Part shown: positions 1-5,215 of the stretch, piece by piece | Numbering within the stretch: the first letter of the stretch is position 1 | Layout of the letters: each line of letters begins with the position of its first letter | Assembly: GCA_023389535.1 (NCBI GenBank) | Contig: JAEWEH010000257.1 | Span: forward strand, 1 to 5,215 | Direction: 5' to 3' | Origin: Pseudomonadota bacterium | Lineage (GTDB): Bacteria; Pseudomonadota; Gammaproteobacteria; Burkholderiales; Burkholderiaceae_B | DNA length: 5,215 nucleotides | The notes under the pieces: model-generated | Databases searched by the model: none | What the model was told of the DNA's origin: nothing | What the model saw: only the letters and a program-made list of their open reading frames with translations | Program-made: the position numbers and the translations under genes

Positions 1-774
1 ATGCTCCAGGCCGCCATAGCCGTCGCCAGTGATCATCGTCATGAAGACGTAGCGGTCGGCACTGTCCAGGAAAGGCGCACGGCGGGTTTCGGGTTCGAAG
101 AACGCGATCTGGGCCTCGCATATTTTCTGCACATCGGCGGCGATGCGTTTCAGGTCGAGCTTGGGCGCAACGCCGGTGAACACCATTTCATGGTCTGCGC
201 CATGGGCTTTGAAGCGAACTACCTGCGGCGTGCCCATTTCGACAGGGTGATCGATCAGGGCGTCATAGTCGGGCGCCGCGTACAGGCCAAAGCCGTGGCG
301 GCTTGCGGCGCCCGCGTGGCCCTGCGCTTCAGGCAGGCTGGTGTACACCTTCCATCCACGTGCCCGCGGCGGCGGCTCCAGCCTGACGTGGCAAGGCTCA
401 TCCTGGCGGCCGTCCACACGCAGGAAAACACTGGTGCCGTTGAAGAAGGCGTGGGTTTCATCCATGTGCGCGCCGCGCACGGACAAGTCCCATGCATACA
501 CGACATAGTCGATCTGCAGCGGCCCCTGGCAGGGCTCGCATTGCCAGCTATGATTGCCCGTCTTGCGTATGGCGATGGGCTTGCCGCGGCACGAGGCCTC
601 GATCGATTCCACCTGCCGCGAAAAATCTCGAATAAGATAGCTGCCTGGTATCCAGGCAGGCATGGTCAAGGTCTGCGCAGCAGCGTCTGTCCGGGGTATG
701 GTCAGCCGCACTTTCAGCCGGTGACCCGCCAGGTCGAAAGGCGTTACGCTATAAAGTATGGGTTCGTTTTTCAT
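1..774 (-). CDS. M61-family metallopeptidase (glycyl aminopeptidase type), N-terminal part, cut by the window edge
   Basis: Reading the minus strand from the ATG at 774-772 gives 258 codons without a stop, running off the left edge in frame. Two segments point to peptidase family M61: [11 protein letters not shown] at residues 41-51, typical of the N-terminal beta domain, and GYGGLEH at 252-258, which in this family lies just before the zinc-binding HExxH helix. The HExxH motif, the third zinc ligand and the usual C-terminal PDZ domain would all lie outside the window; family members are usually near 600 residues. There is no signal peptide at the N-terminus (it begins [10 protein letters not shown]), so a cytoplasmic location is likely. 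Known M61 enzymes are aminopeptidases acting on N-terminal glycine or alanine; that specificity is inferred from the family here. The gene diverges from the enoyl-CoA hydratase gene. The Shine-Dalgarno match before its ATG is poor (GTGGG directly abutting it). Identification is fairly sure; substrate is not. Confidence 0.88.
   Translation of the reverse strand, partial: MKNEPILYSVTPFDLAGHRLKVRLTIPRTDAAAQTLTMPAWIPGSYLIRDFSRQVESIEASCRGKPIAIRKTGNHSWQCEPCQGPLQIDYVVYAWDLSVRGAHMDETHAFFNGTSVFLRVDGRQDEPCHVRLEPPPRARGWKVYTSLPEAQGHAGAASRHGFGLYAAPDYDALIDHPVEMGTPQVVRFKAHGADHEMVFTGVAPKLDLKRIAADVQKICEAQIAFFEPETRRAPFLDSADRYVFMTMITGDGYGGLEH
750..755 (+). promoter_or_regulatory. Possible -10 element for the enoyl-CoA hydratase gene
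   Basis: TATAAA matches the sigma-70 -10 consensus at five of six positions and would start RNA near base 762, about 40 nt before the hydratase ATG. It lies inside the first codons of the divergent peptidase gene, because the gap between the two genes is too short to hold a promoter. No good -35 hexamer is seen at normal spacing, so confidence is low. Confidence 0.25.
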
Positions 775-780
775 CCCACT

Positions 781-786
781 ATATTA
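781..786 (-). promoter_or_regulatory. Possible -10 element for the M61 peptidase gene, placed for a leaderless start
   Basis: On the minus strand TAATAT (5 of 6 matches to TATAAT when aligned as TAtaAT-like) ends six bases before the peptidase ATG. A start seven bases downstream of the hexamer would fall on the A of the ATG itself, giving a leaderless mRNA. That would fit the absence of a good Shine-Dalgarno site. No convincing -35 hexamer is found 16-18 bases upstream, so this is weak. Confidence 0.2.
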
Positions 787-791
787 CTTGC

Positions 792-797
792 AAGGAG
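792..797 (+). promoter_or_regulatory. Shine-Dalgarno site that fixes the enoyl-CoA hydratase start
   Basis: AAGGAG sits five bases before the ATG at 803. It decides against the in-frame ATG at 758, which has no Shine-Dalgarno site and would add 15 residues (beginning [10 protein letters not shown]) that are not part of the crotonase fold and would overlap the divergent gene. Confidence 0.85.
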
Positions 798-802
798 ACG
801 GC

Positions 803-1579
803 ATGAATCCGCCATTGGTTAAAACGGAAGTCCGCGGCCGCGTGGCACTGCTTACGCTGGATAGGCCCCAGGCCCTGAACGCCCTGAGCAACGAAGTCAT
901 TGATGAGCTGGCCGAAGCCATGCGGGCCTTCGATGCCGATGACAATATAGGCGCGATGGTGCTCACCGGCAGTGACAAGGCCTTCGCTGCTGGCGCGGAT
1001 ATCGGCGCCATGCAGGGCTGGTCCTATATGGATGTCTACAAGCAGGATTACCTGGGCGGAAACTGGGAATCAATAAAGCGCATCCGCAAACCCATTATTG
1101 CCGCGGTGGCCGGATATGCCCTGGGAGGCGGGTGCGAACTGGCCATGATCTGTGATTTCATCATCGCCGCGGACAATGCACGTTTCGGCCAGCCCGAAAT
1201 CAAGCTGGGCGTGATCCCGGGCTACGGGGGCACGCAAAGGCTGCCGCGCGCCATCAGCAAGGCCAAGGCCATGGACTTGATATTGACCGCACGCATGATG
1301 GATGCCCAGGAAGCCGAACGCGCAGGCCTGGTGTCGCGCGTCGTGCCTCTGGAAAGGCTGCTGGACGAGGCCCTGGAAGCCGCCACTGTCATCGCTTCCA
1401 TGTCTTTGCCGTCGGTCATCATGGCCAAAGAATGCGTGAACATGGCATATGAAGGGTCGTTGAACGAAACCTTGATGTACGAGCGGCGCAATTTCCATGC
1501 TTTGTTCGCCACAGACGATCAGAAGGAAGGCATGAAGGCGTTCGTCGAAAAGCGCAAACCGGATTTCAAACACCAGTAA
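803..1579 (+). CDS. Enoyl-CoA hydratase/isomerase (crotonase family)
   Basis: The 258-residue product has the usual length of a single-domain crotonase. It probably hydrates trans-2-enoyl-CoA to 3-hydroxyacyl-CoA in fatty-acid or amino-acid degradation in the cytoplasm. In order, it shows [12 protein letters not shown] (17-28), the CoA-pocket segment AFAAGADI (60-67), [10 protein letters not shown] (106-115) and [19 protein letters not shown] (129-147). E112 and E132 are 20 residues apart, as are the two catalytic glutamates of mitochondrial crotonase, which supports hydratase activity rather than a diverged family member. G109 fits an oxyanion-hole position. The C-terminus ([19 protein letters not shown]) is typical of short-chain enoyl-CoA hydratases. 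The ATG at 803 is chosen for its Shine-Dalgarno site. The gene is followed by a GC-rich hairpin and a long gap before the ATP synthase operon, so it is probably its own transcription unit. The in vivo substrate cannot be told from sequence, so no gene symbol is given. Confidence 0.95.
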   Translation: MNPPLVKTEVRGRVALLTLDRPQALNALSNEVIDELAEAMRAFDADDNIGAMVLTGSDKAFAAGADIGAMQGWSYMDVYKQDYLGGNWESIKRIRKPIIAAVAGYALGGGCELAMICDFIIAADNARFGQPEIKLGVIPGYGGTQRLPRAISKAKAMDLILTARMMDAQEAERAGLVSRVVPLERLLDEALEAATVIASMSLPSVIMAKECVNMAYEGSLNETLMYERRNFHALFATDDQKEGMKAFVEKRKPDFKHQ

Positions 1580-1605
1580 CGCCACAGGCTGGACAGCCCC
1601 GCGCC

Positions 1606-1629
1606 GGCGCCGCCCGCTGGCGCGGCGCC
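1606..1629 (+). terminator. GC-rich hairpin after the enoyl-CoA hydratase gene, possible terminator
   Basis: GGCGCCGC (1606-1613) and GCGGCGCC (1622-1629) are perfect reverse complements around an 8-nt loop, beginning 27 bases after the stop codon. The tail is pyrimidine-rich (CATTCCATCTCTTCC) but lacks a run of T, so this is not a textbook intrinsic terminator. It could be a weak terminator or an mRNA 3'-end stabiliser. Confidence 0.4.
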
Positions 1630-1712
1630 CATTCCATCTCTTCCTCCAAGGCTGCCGCGGCTTCCTTTCTTCAAGTGCCTGCACTGTCTGCATCGACTTG
1701 CATGTAGACAAC

Positions 1713-1730
1713 ACTTGTCCCCTGACAAGT
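1713..1730. repeat. Perfect 7-bp inverted repeat just upstream of the atp promoter, candidate operator
   Basis: ACTTGTC (1713-1719) and GACAAGT (1724-1730) form a perfect dyad with a 4-bp spacer, CCCT. The right arm touches the proposed -35 hexamer, a position where a dimeric regulator could act. As RNA it could also form a 7-bp hairpin for a transcript reading through from upstream, but no T run follows. I do not recognise the half-site as that of a known regulator. Confidence 0.35.
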
Positions 1731-1759
1731 TGCTTACATATAAAAAATAACGCTATACT
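1730..1759 (+). promoter_or_regulatory. Probable sigma-70 promoter of the ATP synthase operon
   Basis: TTGCTT (1730-1735) and TATACT (1754-1759, five of six matches to TATAAT) are separated by 18 bp of AT-rich sequence, in the only AT-rich patch before atpI. RNA would start near 1766 and leave a leader of about 60 nt. An alternative pair, TTGTCC (1715-1720) with TATAAA (1739-1744), also with 18-bp spacing, overlaps it, so two tandem starts are possible. The location is more certain than the exact hexamers. Confidence 0.55.
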
Positions 1760-1768
1760 CTATGAGTT

Positions 1769-1800
1769 TGCCGCCTTGCATGGCAAGCGCACAAGCGGCA
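1769..1800 (+). promoter_or_regulatory. Two-tier hairpin in the predicted atp mRNA leader
   Basis: The outer arms TGCCGC (1769-1774) and GCGGCA (1795-1800) pair over 6 bp. Directly stacked inside, CTTGC (1775-1779) and GCAAG (1783-1787) pair over 5 bp with a 3-nt loop, ATG, leaving a 7-nt bulge at 1788-1794. It would begin within a few bases of the predicted RNA start, a place where a 5' stem often protects mRNA from decay. I recognise no riboswitch here. Confidence 0.35.
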
Positions 1801-1828
1801 GCAGTGAATCAAACACCCGGGCCCTGCC

Positions 1829-2278
1829 ATGAATCAACACCACGCTGGGGATACCGAACACCAAGTCGAAAGGCTGGTTCTTTCGGATGGCGACAGGGTA
1901 GCCCTCAAGCAGCGCGCAAACCGCGGAATCATGCGGACGCTTGCAGCTCAGGCTGCAATGCTGGTTTTTGCGGTGGCGGTTTCCTGGCTTGTGGCGGGGG
2001 GTAGCGCGGCGGCATCGGCCTTCATAGGCGCTGCCGCCTATTTCGTGCCCAATGCTTTGTTTGCACTGCGCTTGCTCGTGGGTTTGCTGGGGCCGGCGCA
2101 GGCCAGTCCGCTTACCTTCTTCGTGGGCGAGGCATTCAAGCTCGGTTCGGCCGTGCTGGTGCTGGGTATGGTGGCCTGGCTGGGCAGTTCCTGGCTGGTA
2201 TGGCCGGCGATGTTGTTTGGCCTGCTGTGTGTTTTGAAAGGCTACGTGCTGTTGCTGATGTTCCGCAAACTGCCGTAG
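1829..2278 (+). CDS. atpI: ATP synthase protein I (AtpI), accessory membrane protein
   Basis: The 149-residue protein has a charged N-terminal tail (1-36) and about four hydrophobic segments (roughly 38-57, 60-86, 96-117 and 122-144), ending in the basic FRKLP. The FVGEAFKLG segment (98-106) carries the Gly-Glu-x-x-Lys pattern typical of AtpI. As the first gene of the atp cluster, its position supports the call strongly. AtpI is not part of the mature F1Fo complex; in other bacteria it aids c-ring assembly and is often dispensable. An in-frame TGA at 1805-1807 makes ATG 1829 the earliest possible start. Its Shine-Dalgarno match is poor (only GGG at 1819-1821). The next in-frame ATG, at 1931, has none, would remove the charged tail, and begins at the edge of the first membrane segment. 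Weak initiation fits a protein needed in few copies. The gap to atpB is 55 bp. Confidence 0.9.
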   Translation: MNQHHAGDTEHQVERLVLSDGDRVALKQRANRGIMRTLAAQAAMLVFAVAVSWLVAGGSAAASAFIGAAAYFVPNALFALRLLVGLLGPAQASPLTFFVGEAFKLGSAVLVLGMVAWLGSSWLVWPAMLFGLLCVLKGYVLLLMFRKLP

Positions 2279-2333
2279 TGGTTTTGTGTATTAATCAAGC
2301 GCGTCAGGCGCTCGTTAACCGATAAGGGTTCAG

Positions 2334-3212
2334 ATGGCTGCTAGTGATATTTCGCCACAGTCTTACTATATTCAGCATCACTTGGTTCATCTGAACAATA
2401 CGGGTGCGAAGCAATCAACCATCGCGAACTTTGACGTCGTCAACTACGACTCCCTGTTCTGGGCCATCCTCATGGGGCTCATCGTCGTCTTCGTCTTGTG
2501 GCGCGCCGCCAAGTCCGTTACGGCAGGGGTGCCGGGCCGCTTCCAGGCCTCGATCGAAATGCTGGTCGACATGGTGGAAGAGCAGGCCAAAAGCATCATC
2601 CCGAACGCCACGTCACGCCGTTTCGTCTCGCCGCTGGCACTGACCGTGTTTCTGTGGATCATCCTGATGAACGTGCTCGACCTGGTTCCGGTCGATTTCC
2701 TGGCCTGGGTCTTCAAGCTGACCGGCCTGGGCGCCGAACACGGCGATCCCCTTTATTACCACCGCATTCTGCCCACGGCCGACTTGAACGTGCCCATGGG
2801 TATGTCGCTGGGCGTGCTGCTGCTGATGTTCTACTACGGCATCAAGATCAAGCACCCGGGCGGCTTCGTCAAAGAGCTGTTCACCGCGCCTTTCCATGCG
2901 CCCGGTATCTTCGCGCTGGTGCTCGCGCCGTTCAACTTCCTGCTGAACTGCATCGAGTACGCCGCCAAGTCGGTATCGCTGGGTATGCGGTTGTTCGGCA
3001 ACATGTTCGCCGGCGAACTCATCTTCATGCTGATTGCCCTCCTGGGTGGTGCATGGACCGGTTTTAATGGCTCGAGCGTGGGCTTGGGCATCGGGCATGT
3101 GCTGGCAGGGTCGGTGTGGGCCATCTTCCACATCCTGATCGTGCTGTTGCAGGCCTTCATCTTCATGATGCTGACCATGGTGTATGTCGGTCAGGCTCAC
3201 GAAGGCCATTAA
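2334..3212 (+). CDS. atpB: F1Fo ATP synthase subunit a
   Basis: Subunit a forms the two half-channels that carry protons to and from the c-ring in the inner membrane. The 292-residue protein is a little longer than the 271-residue E. coli subunit. The segment [17 protein letters not shown] (215-231) holds the essential arginine, R219 (E. coli R210), and E228 (E. coli E219). H266 and Q273 in [11 protein letters not shown] match E. coli H245 and Q252. Hydrophobic segments lie near 40-58, 99-128, 155-172, 190-211, 222-240 and 255-287. All residues expected for proton translocation are present. ATG 2334 follows AAGGG (2324-2328) at 5 nt. AACC (2317-2320) could pair with GGTT (2327-2330) and partly mask this site, and a small hairpin (2298-2312) lies just before it. 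The gene is co-directional between atpI and atpE, with a 103-bp structured gap to atpE. Confidence 0.98.
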   Translation: MAASDISPQSYYIQHHLVHLNNTGAKQSTIANFDVVNYDSLFWAILMGLIVVFVLWRAAKSVTAGVPGRFQASIEMLVDMVEEQAKSIIPNATSRRFVSPLALTVFLWIILMNVLDLVPVDFLAWVFKLTGLGAEHGDPLYYHRILPTADLNVPMGMSLGVLLLMFYYGIKIKHPGGFVKELFTAPFHAPGIFALVLAPFNFLLNCIEYAAKSVSLGMRLFGNMFAGELIFMLIALLGGAWTGFNGSSVGLGIGHVLAGSVWAIFHILIVLLQAFIFMMLTMVYVGQAHEGH

Positions 3213-3219
3213 GGGTATT

Positions 3220-3244
3220 CGGTCCGGGCGCCGGCGCCCGACCG
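3220..3244 (+). promoter_or_regulatory. Strong hairpin in the atpB-atpE spacer
   Basis: CGGTC (3220-3224) plus GGGCG (3226-3230) pair with CGCCC (3235-3239) plus GACCG (3240-3244). This gives a 10-bp, mostly G-C stem with a one-base bulge (C3225) and a CCGG loop. It starts eight bases after the atpB stop. The first T run begins 10 nt after the stem, too far for a standard intrinsic terminator. A block to 3' exonuclease, a partial terminator or a processing signal is more likely. Confidence 0.55.
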
Positions 3245-3254
3245 GGATGCAGGG

Positions 3255-3558
<304 letters not shown>

Positions 3559-3567
3559 GCATTGCGG

Positions 3568-3583
3568 CCCGCTCTTTGGTGGG
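3568..3583 (+). promoter_or_regulatory. Small hairpin directly after atpE
   Basis: CCCGC (3568-3572) pairs with GTGGG (3579-3583) over 5 bp including one G-U, with a 6-nt loop. It starts nine bases after the atpE stop. It is weak on its own and is listed because it is the first of a series of three. Confidence 0.25.
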
Positions 3584-3589
3584 TTAAGC

Positions 3590-3624
3590 AGCCGCAGGCG
3601 GCCCCAGGGCGCCAGTCTGCGGCT
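3590..3624 (+). promoter_or_regulatory. Long stem-loop in the atpE-atpF spacer
   Basis: AGCCGCAG (3590-3597) and CTGCGGCT (3617-3624) form a perfect 8-bp stem. The enclosed GC-rich segment can pair further (GCG 3598-3600 with CGC 3610-3612). No T run follows, so full termination is unlikely. It would serve well as a 3' barrier that stabilises an atpE message or as part of a processing site. Confidence 0.5.
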
Positions 3625-3642
3625 TGGACATTAGGGTGTCAT

Positions 3643-3655
3643 GCAGCAGGGCTGC
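3643..3655 (+). promoter_or_regulatory. Third small hairpin in the atpE-atpF spacer
   Basis: GCAGC (3643-3647) pairs with GCTGC (3651-3655) around a 3-nt AGG loop. Just before it, GACA (3627-3630) and TGTC (3637-3640) could form a further 4-bp stem. It ends about 18 bases before the atpF Shine-Dalgarno site. Confidence 0.25.
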
Positions 3656-3673
3656 CTGGCACGAGTGGTATTA

Positions 3674-3679
3674 AAGGGA
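3674..3679 (+). promoter_or_regulatory. Shine-Dalgarno site that fixes the GTG start of atpF
   Basis: AAGGGA lies seven bases before GTG 3687. The first in-frame ATG (3717) has no such site and would remove the conserved N-terminal residues NLNATLFFQ that lead into the membrane helix, so GTG is the better start. Confidence 0.75.
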
Positions 3680-3686
3680 AACGACC

Positions 3687-4157
3687 GTGAATTTAAACGC
3701 GACTCTCTTTTTTCAGATGATCGTGTTTTTCGTGCTGGGATGGTTTACGATGAAATTCGTATGGCCACCCCTGACGAAGGCAATGGACGACCGCCGCCAG
3801 AAAATCGCCGACGGCCTGGCCGCCGCAGACAAAGGCAAGGCCGATCTGGCCCAGGCCCAGGCGCGCATCAGTCTGATCGAGGCATCTGCAAAAACGGAAA
3901 ACCATGCTCGCATGGTCGAAGCCGAGAAACAGGCTGCGGCACTTATCGACCAGGCTCGCCGCGAAGGCGAGGCTGAAAAGGCGCGCATCATTGCTCAGGC
4001 TCAGCAGGACGCCGCCCAGGAAGCCCAGCGCGTGCGCGAAGGCTTGCGCGCCGATGTCGCCATCCTGGCGGTCAAGGGTGCAGAACAGATTCTCAAGCGG
4101 GAAGTCGACGCACAAGCACACGCCGAGCTGCTGGATCAGCTCAAGGCGCAACTTTAA
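3687..4157 (+). CDS. atpF: F1Fo ATP synthase subunit b (peripheral stalk)
   Basis: Subunit b is a dimer that anchors the F1 head to the membrane so that it does not turn with the rotor. The product is 156 residues, the same length as in E. coli. It begins [15 protein letters not shown], with one membrane helix at about 5-26, then the conserved [19 protein letters not shown] (26-44), with R36 at the position of the functionally important E. coli arginine. From about 45 to 140 it is a highly charged, alanine-rich helix rich in Q, E, K and R, the right-handed coiled coil of the b dimer. The C-terminus (about 141-156) should bind subunit delta. Translation starts at GTG. With a 128-nt spacer before it and a 14-nt gap to atpH after it, the gene appears to begin a more tightly packed section of the operon. 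Confidence 0.97.
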   Translation: MNLNATLFFQMIVFFVLGWFTMKFVWPPLTKAMDDRRQKIADGLAAADKGKADLAQAQARISLIEASAKTENHARMVEAEKQAAALIDQARREGEAEKARIIAQAQQDAAQEAQRVREGLRADVAILAVKGAEQILKREVDAQAHAELLDQLKAQL

Positions 4158-4171
4158 ACCCAGGGCAGGCC

Positions 4172-4711
4172 ATGGCTGAATTATCGACTATTGCCCGACC
4201 TTACGCCGAGGCGCTGTTCGCCTCGGCCCGCGACAACCAGGCCGCCCTGGAGTCGTGGTCGGGGCTTTTGTCCGAGCTTGCCCAAGTGGCCGGCCTGGAC
4301 GACGTGCGCGAAGCATTGACAGATCCGCGGCTCAATGCGGATCAGCGCGTCGAATTGTTTGCGGGCTTGATCAAGTCGCCGCTCTCGACCGAAGCGCGCA
4401 ATTTCATCGAATTGCTGGTTGGCAACCACCGTATCCTGGTCTTGCCGCAAATTGCAGAGCAGTTCGAATTGCTGAAAAACCAGCTCGAAGGAACGGCGCT
4501 GGCCCAGATCTTCAGCGCTTATCCATTAAGCGATGACCAGGTCCAGAGCCTTGTGTCGGGGCTGGAAAAGAAGTTTGGCCTCAAATTGAAGCCCGCCGTC
4601 ACGGTGGATGCCGACCTTATCGGCGGCGTGCGCGTGATCGTCGGCGACCAAGTACTTGATACTTCCGTGCAGGCCCAGTTGGCCCGCATGCGCGACACTC
4701 TGGCCGCCTGA
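4172..4711 (+). CDS. atpH: F1Fo ATP synthase subunit delta
   Basis: Delta sits on top of F1 and ties the alpha subunits to the C-terminus of the b dimer. The 179-residue length matches the family (177 in E. coli). The N-terminal six-helix domain starts with [15 protein letters not shown] (5-19), the most conserved N-terminal feature, and includes [18 protein letters not shown] (77-94). The C-terminal domain ends with [19 protein letters not shown] (148-166), the delta/OSCP signature region, followed by the helix [14 protein letters not shown] 4172 follows AGGG (4162-4165) at 6 nt and lies 14 bp after the atpF stop, so the two are very likely translated from one mRNA. A 35-bp gap leads to atpA. 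Confidence 0.97.
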   Translation: MAELSTIARPYAEALFASARDNQAALESWSGLLSELAQVAGLDDVREALTDPRLNADQRVELFAGLIKSPLSTEARNFIELLVGNHRILVLPQIAEQFELLKNQLEGTALAQIFSAYPLSDDQVQSLVSGLEKKFGLKLKPAVTVDADLIGGVRVIVGDQVLDTSVQAQLARMRDTLAA

Positions 4712-4746
4712 AGCGGGCCGGATAACAGGATTCCAGGAGTCTGAAC

Positions 4747-5215
4747 ATGCAACTTAACCCGTCAGAGATCAGCGAGCTGCTCAAAAGCCGCATCGAAGGC
4801 TTGGGCGCGTCGACCGACGTACGTACGCAGGGCACGGTCGTTTCCGTGACCGACGGCATCACCCGCATCCACGGCTTGTCCGACGTGATGCAAGGCGAAA
4901 TGCTTGAATTTCCGAACAATGTGTTCGGGCTGGCCCTTAACCTCGAGCGCGACTCGGTCGGCGCCGTGATTTTGGGCGACTATACCGGCGTGTCGGAAGG
5001 CGACCCGGTCAAGACCACCGGCCGCATTCTTGAAGTGCCCGTCGGTCCCGAACTGCGTGGCCGCGTGGTCGACGCGCTGGGCACCCCCATCGATGGCAAA
5101 GGCCCCATCAACGCGAAAGCCACCGACATCATCGAAAAAGTCGCGCCCGGCGTGATCGCCCGTAAATCGGTATCGCAGCCTCTGCAGACCGGTATCAAGG
5201 CCATCGACTCCATGG
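4747..5215 (+). CDS. atpA: F1 ATP synthase subunit alpha, 5' part, cut by the window edge
   Basis: The open frame gives 156 full codons plus one base and continues past the right edge. The N-terminus [16 protein letters not shown] is typical of bacterial AtpA. It is followed by the beta-barrel domain: [16 protein letters not shown] (30-45), MQGEMLEF (48-55), [14 protein letters not shown] (64-77), then [10 protein letters not shown] (91-100) and GTPIDGKGP (112-120). The window stops at KAIDSM, roughly a dozen residues before the expected Walker A motif, so the nucleotide-binding core cannot be inspected. AGGAG (4735-4739) lies seven bases before the ATG. Alpha alternates with beta in the F1 hexamer and binds nucleotide without catalysing its turnover. 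Only the N-terminal third is visible; the full protein should be near 513 residues. Confidence 0.98.
   Translation, partial: MQLNPSEISELLKSRIEGLGASTDVRTQGTVVSVTDGITRIHGLSDVMQGEMLEFPNNVFGLALNLERDSVGAVILGDYTGVSEGDPVKTTGRILEVPVGPELRGRVVDALGTPIDGKGPINAKATDIIEKVAPGVIARKSVSQPLQTGIKAIDSM

Noticed and set aside
758..802. Upstream ATG extending the enoyl-CoA hydratase by 15 residues
   Set aside because: It has no Shine-Dalgarno site and adds non-family residues; the ATG at 803 has AAGGAG at good spacing and gives the usual length.
1..822. Plus-strand open frame of 273 codons opposite the peptidase gene
   Set aside because: The minus strand of the same region encodes a recognisable M61 peptidase with family motifs. 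The plus-strand frame shows no family features, runs into the hydratase coding region, and is the long antisense frame expected in GC-rich DNA.
1070..1714. Minus-strand open frame of 214 codons over the hydratase gene and its downstream gap
   Set aside because: Antisense to a clearly real gene, with low-complexity Arg/His/Gln-rich composition and no recognisable domain.
1762..2004. Possible 80-codon leader gene overlapping atpI
   Set aside because: It lies almost at the predicted RNA start, lacks a Shine-Dalgarno site, and mostly overlaps atpI in another frame; its product is low-complexity.
2498..3067. Plus-strand open frame of 189 codons inside atpB in another frame
   Set aside because: Arg/Gly/Ala-rich shadow of atpB, without a supported start or domain.
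3641..3976. Plus-strand open frame of 111 codons between atpE and atpF
   Set aside because: Overlaps atpF in another frame, has no Shine-Dalgarno site, and its composition (Arg/Gly/Pro-rich) is that of a shadow frame.

Overview
The window is GC-rich proteobacterial DNA. Its protein sequences fit a betaproteobacterium of the order Burkholderiales, most likely Alcaligenaceae (the Bordetella/Achromobacter group). I base this on remembered resemblance of the ATP synthase and enoyl-CoA hydratase sequences, not on a database search. No mobile element, CRISPR array, tRNA or rRNA is visible.

Layout. Bases 1-774 (minus strand) hold the N-terminal 258 codons of an M61-family metallopeptidase, cut by the left edge just before its catalytic motif. 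It diverges from a complete enoyl-CoA hydratase/isomerase gene (803-1579, plus strand), with only 28 bp between the two start codons. A 249-bp gap (1580-1828) follows. It holds a GC-rich hairpin, a perfect 7-bp inverted repeat, a plausible sigma-70 promoter and a two-tier leader hairpin. From 1829 to the right edge runs the first part of the F1Fo ATP synthase operon: atpI, atpB (a), atpE (c), atpF (b), atpH (delta) and the 5' part of atpA (alpha). The order is the standard proteobacterial one, so atpG, atpD and atpC probably follow outside the window.

How the genes work together. AtpB, the AtpE ring and the AtpF dimer form the proton-conducting Fo part. AtpH joins the b stalk to the F1 head, of which AtpA is the non-catalytic nucleotide-binding subunit. 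AtpI is an accessory membrane protein thought to help c-ring assembly. All residues known to matter for proton transport are present (AtpB R219, E228, H266, Q273; AtpE D59).

The part most worth a second look is the RNA-level design around atpE, whose product is needed in far more copies than the others. The gene is flanked by hairpin-forming spacers of 103 and 128 nt. It is preceded by a U-rich stretch and a full AAGGAG Shine-Dalgarno site, and it uses GCT/GGT codons much more than is usual in this GC-rich window. Elsewhere the genes look ordinary, and I found no convincing undescribed system.
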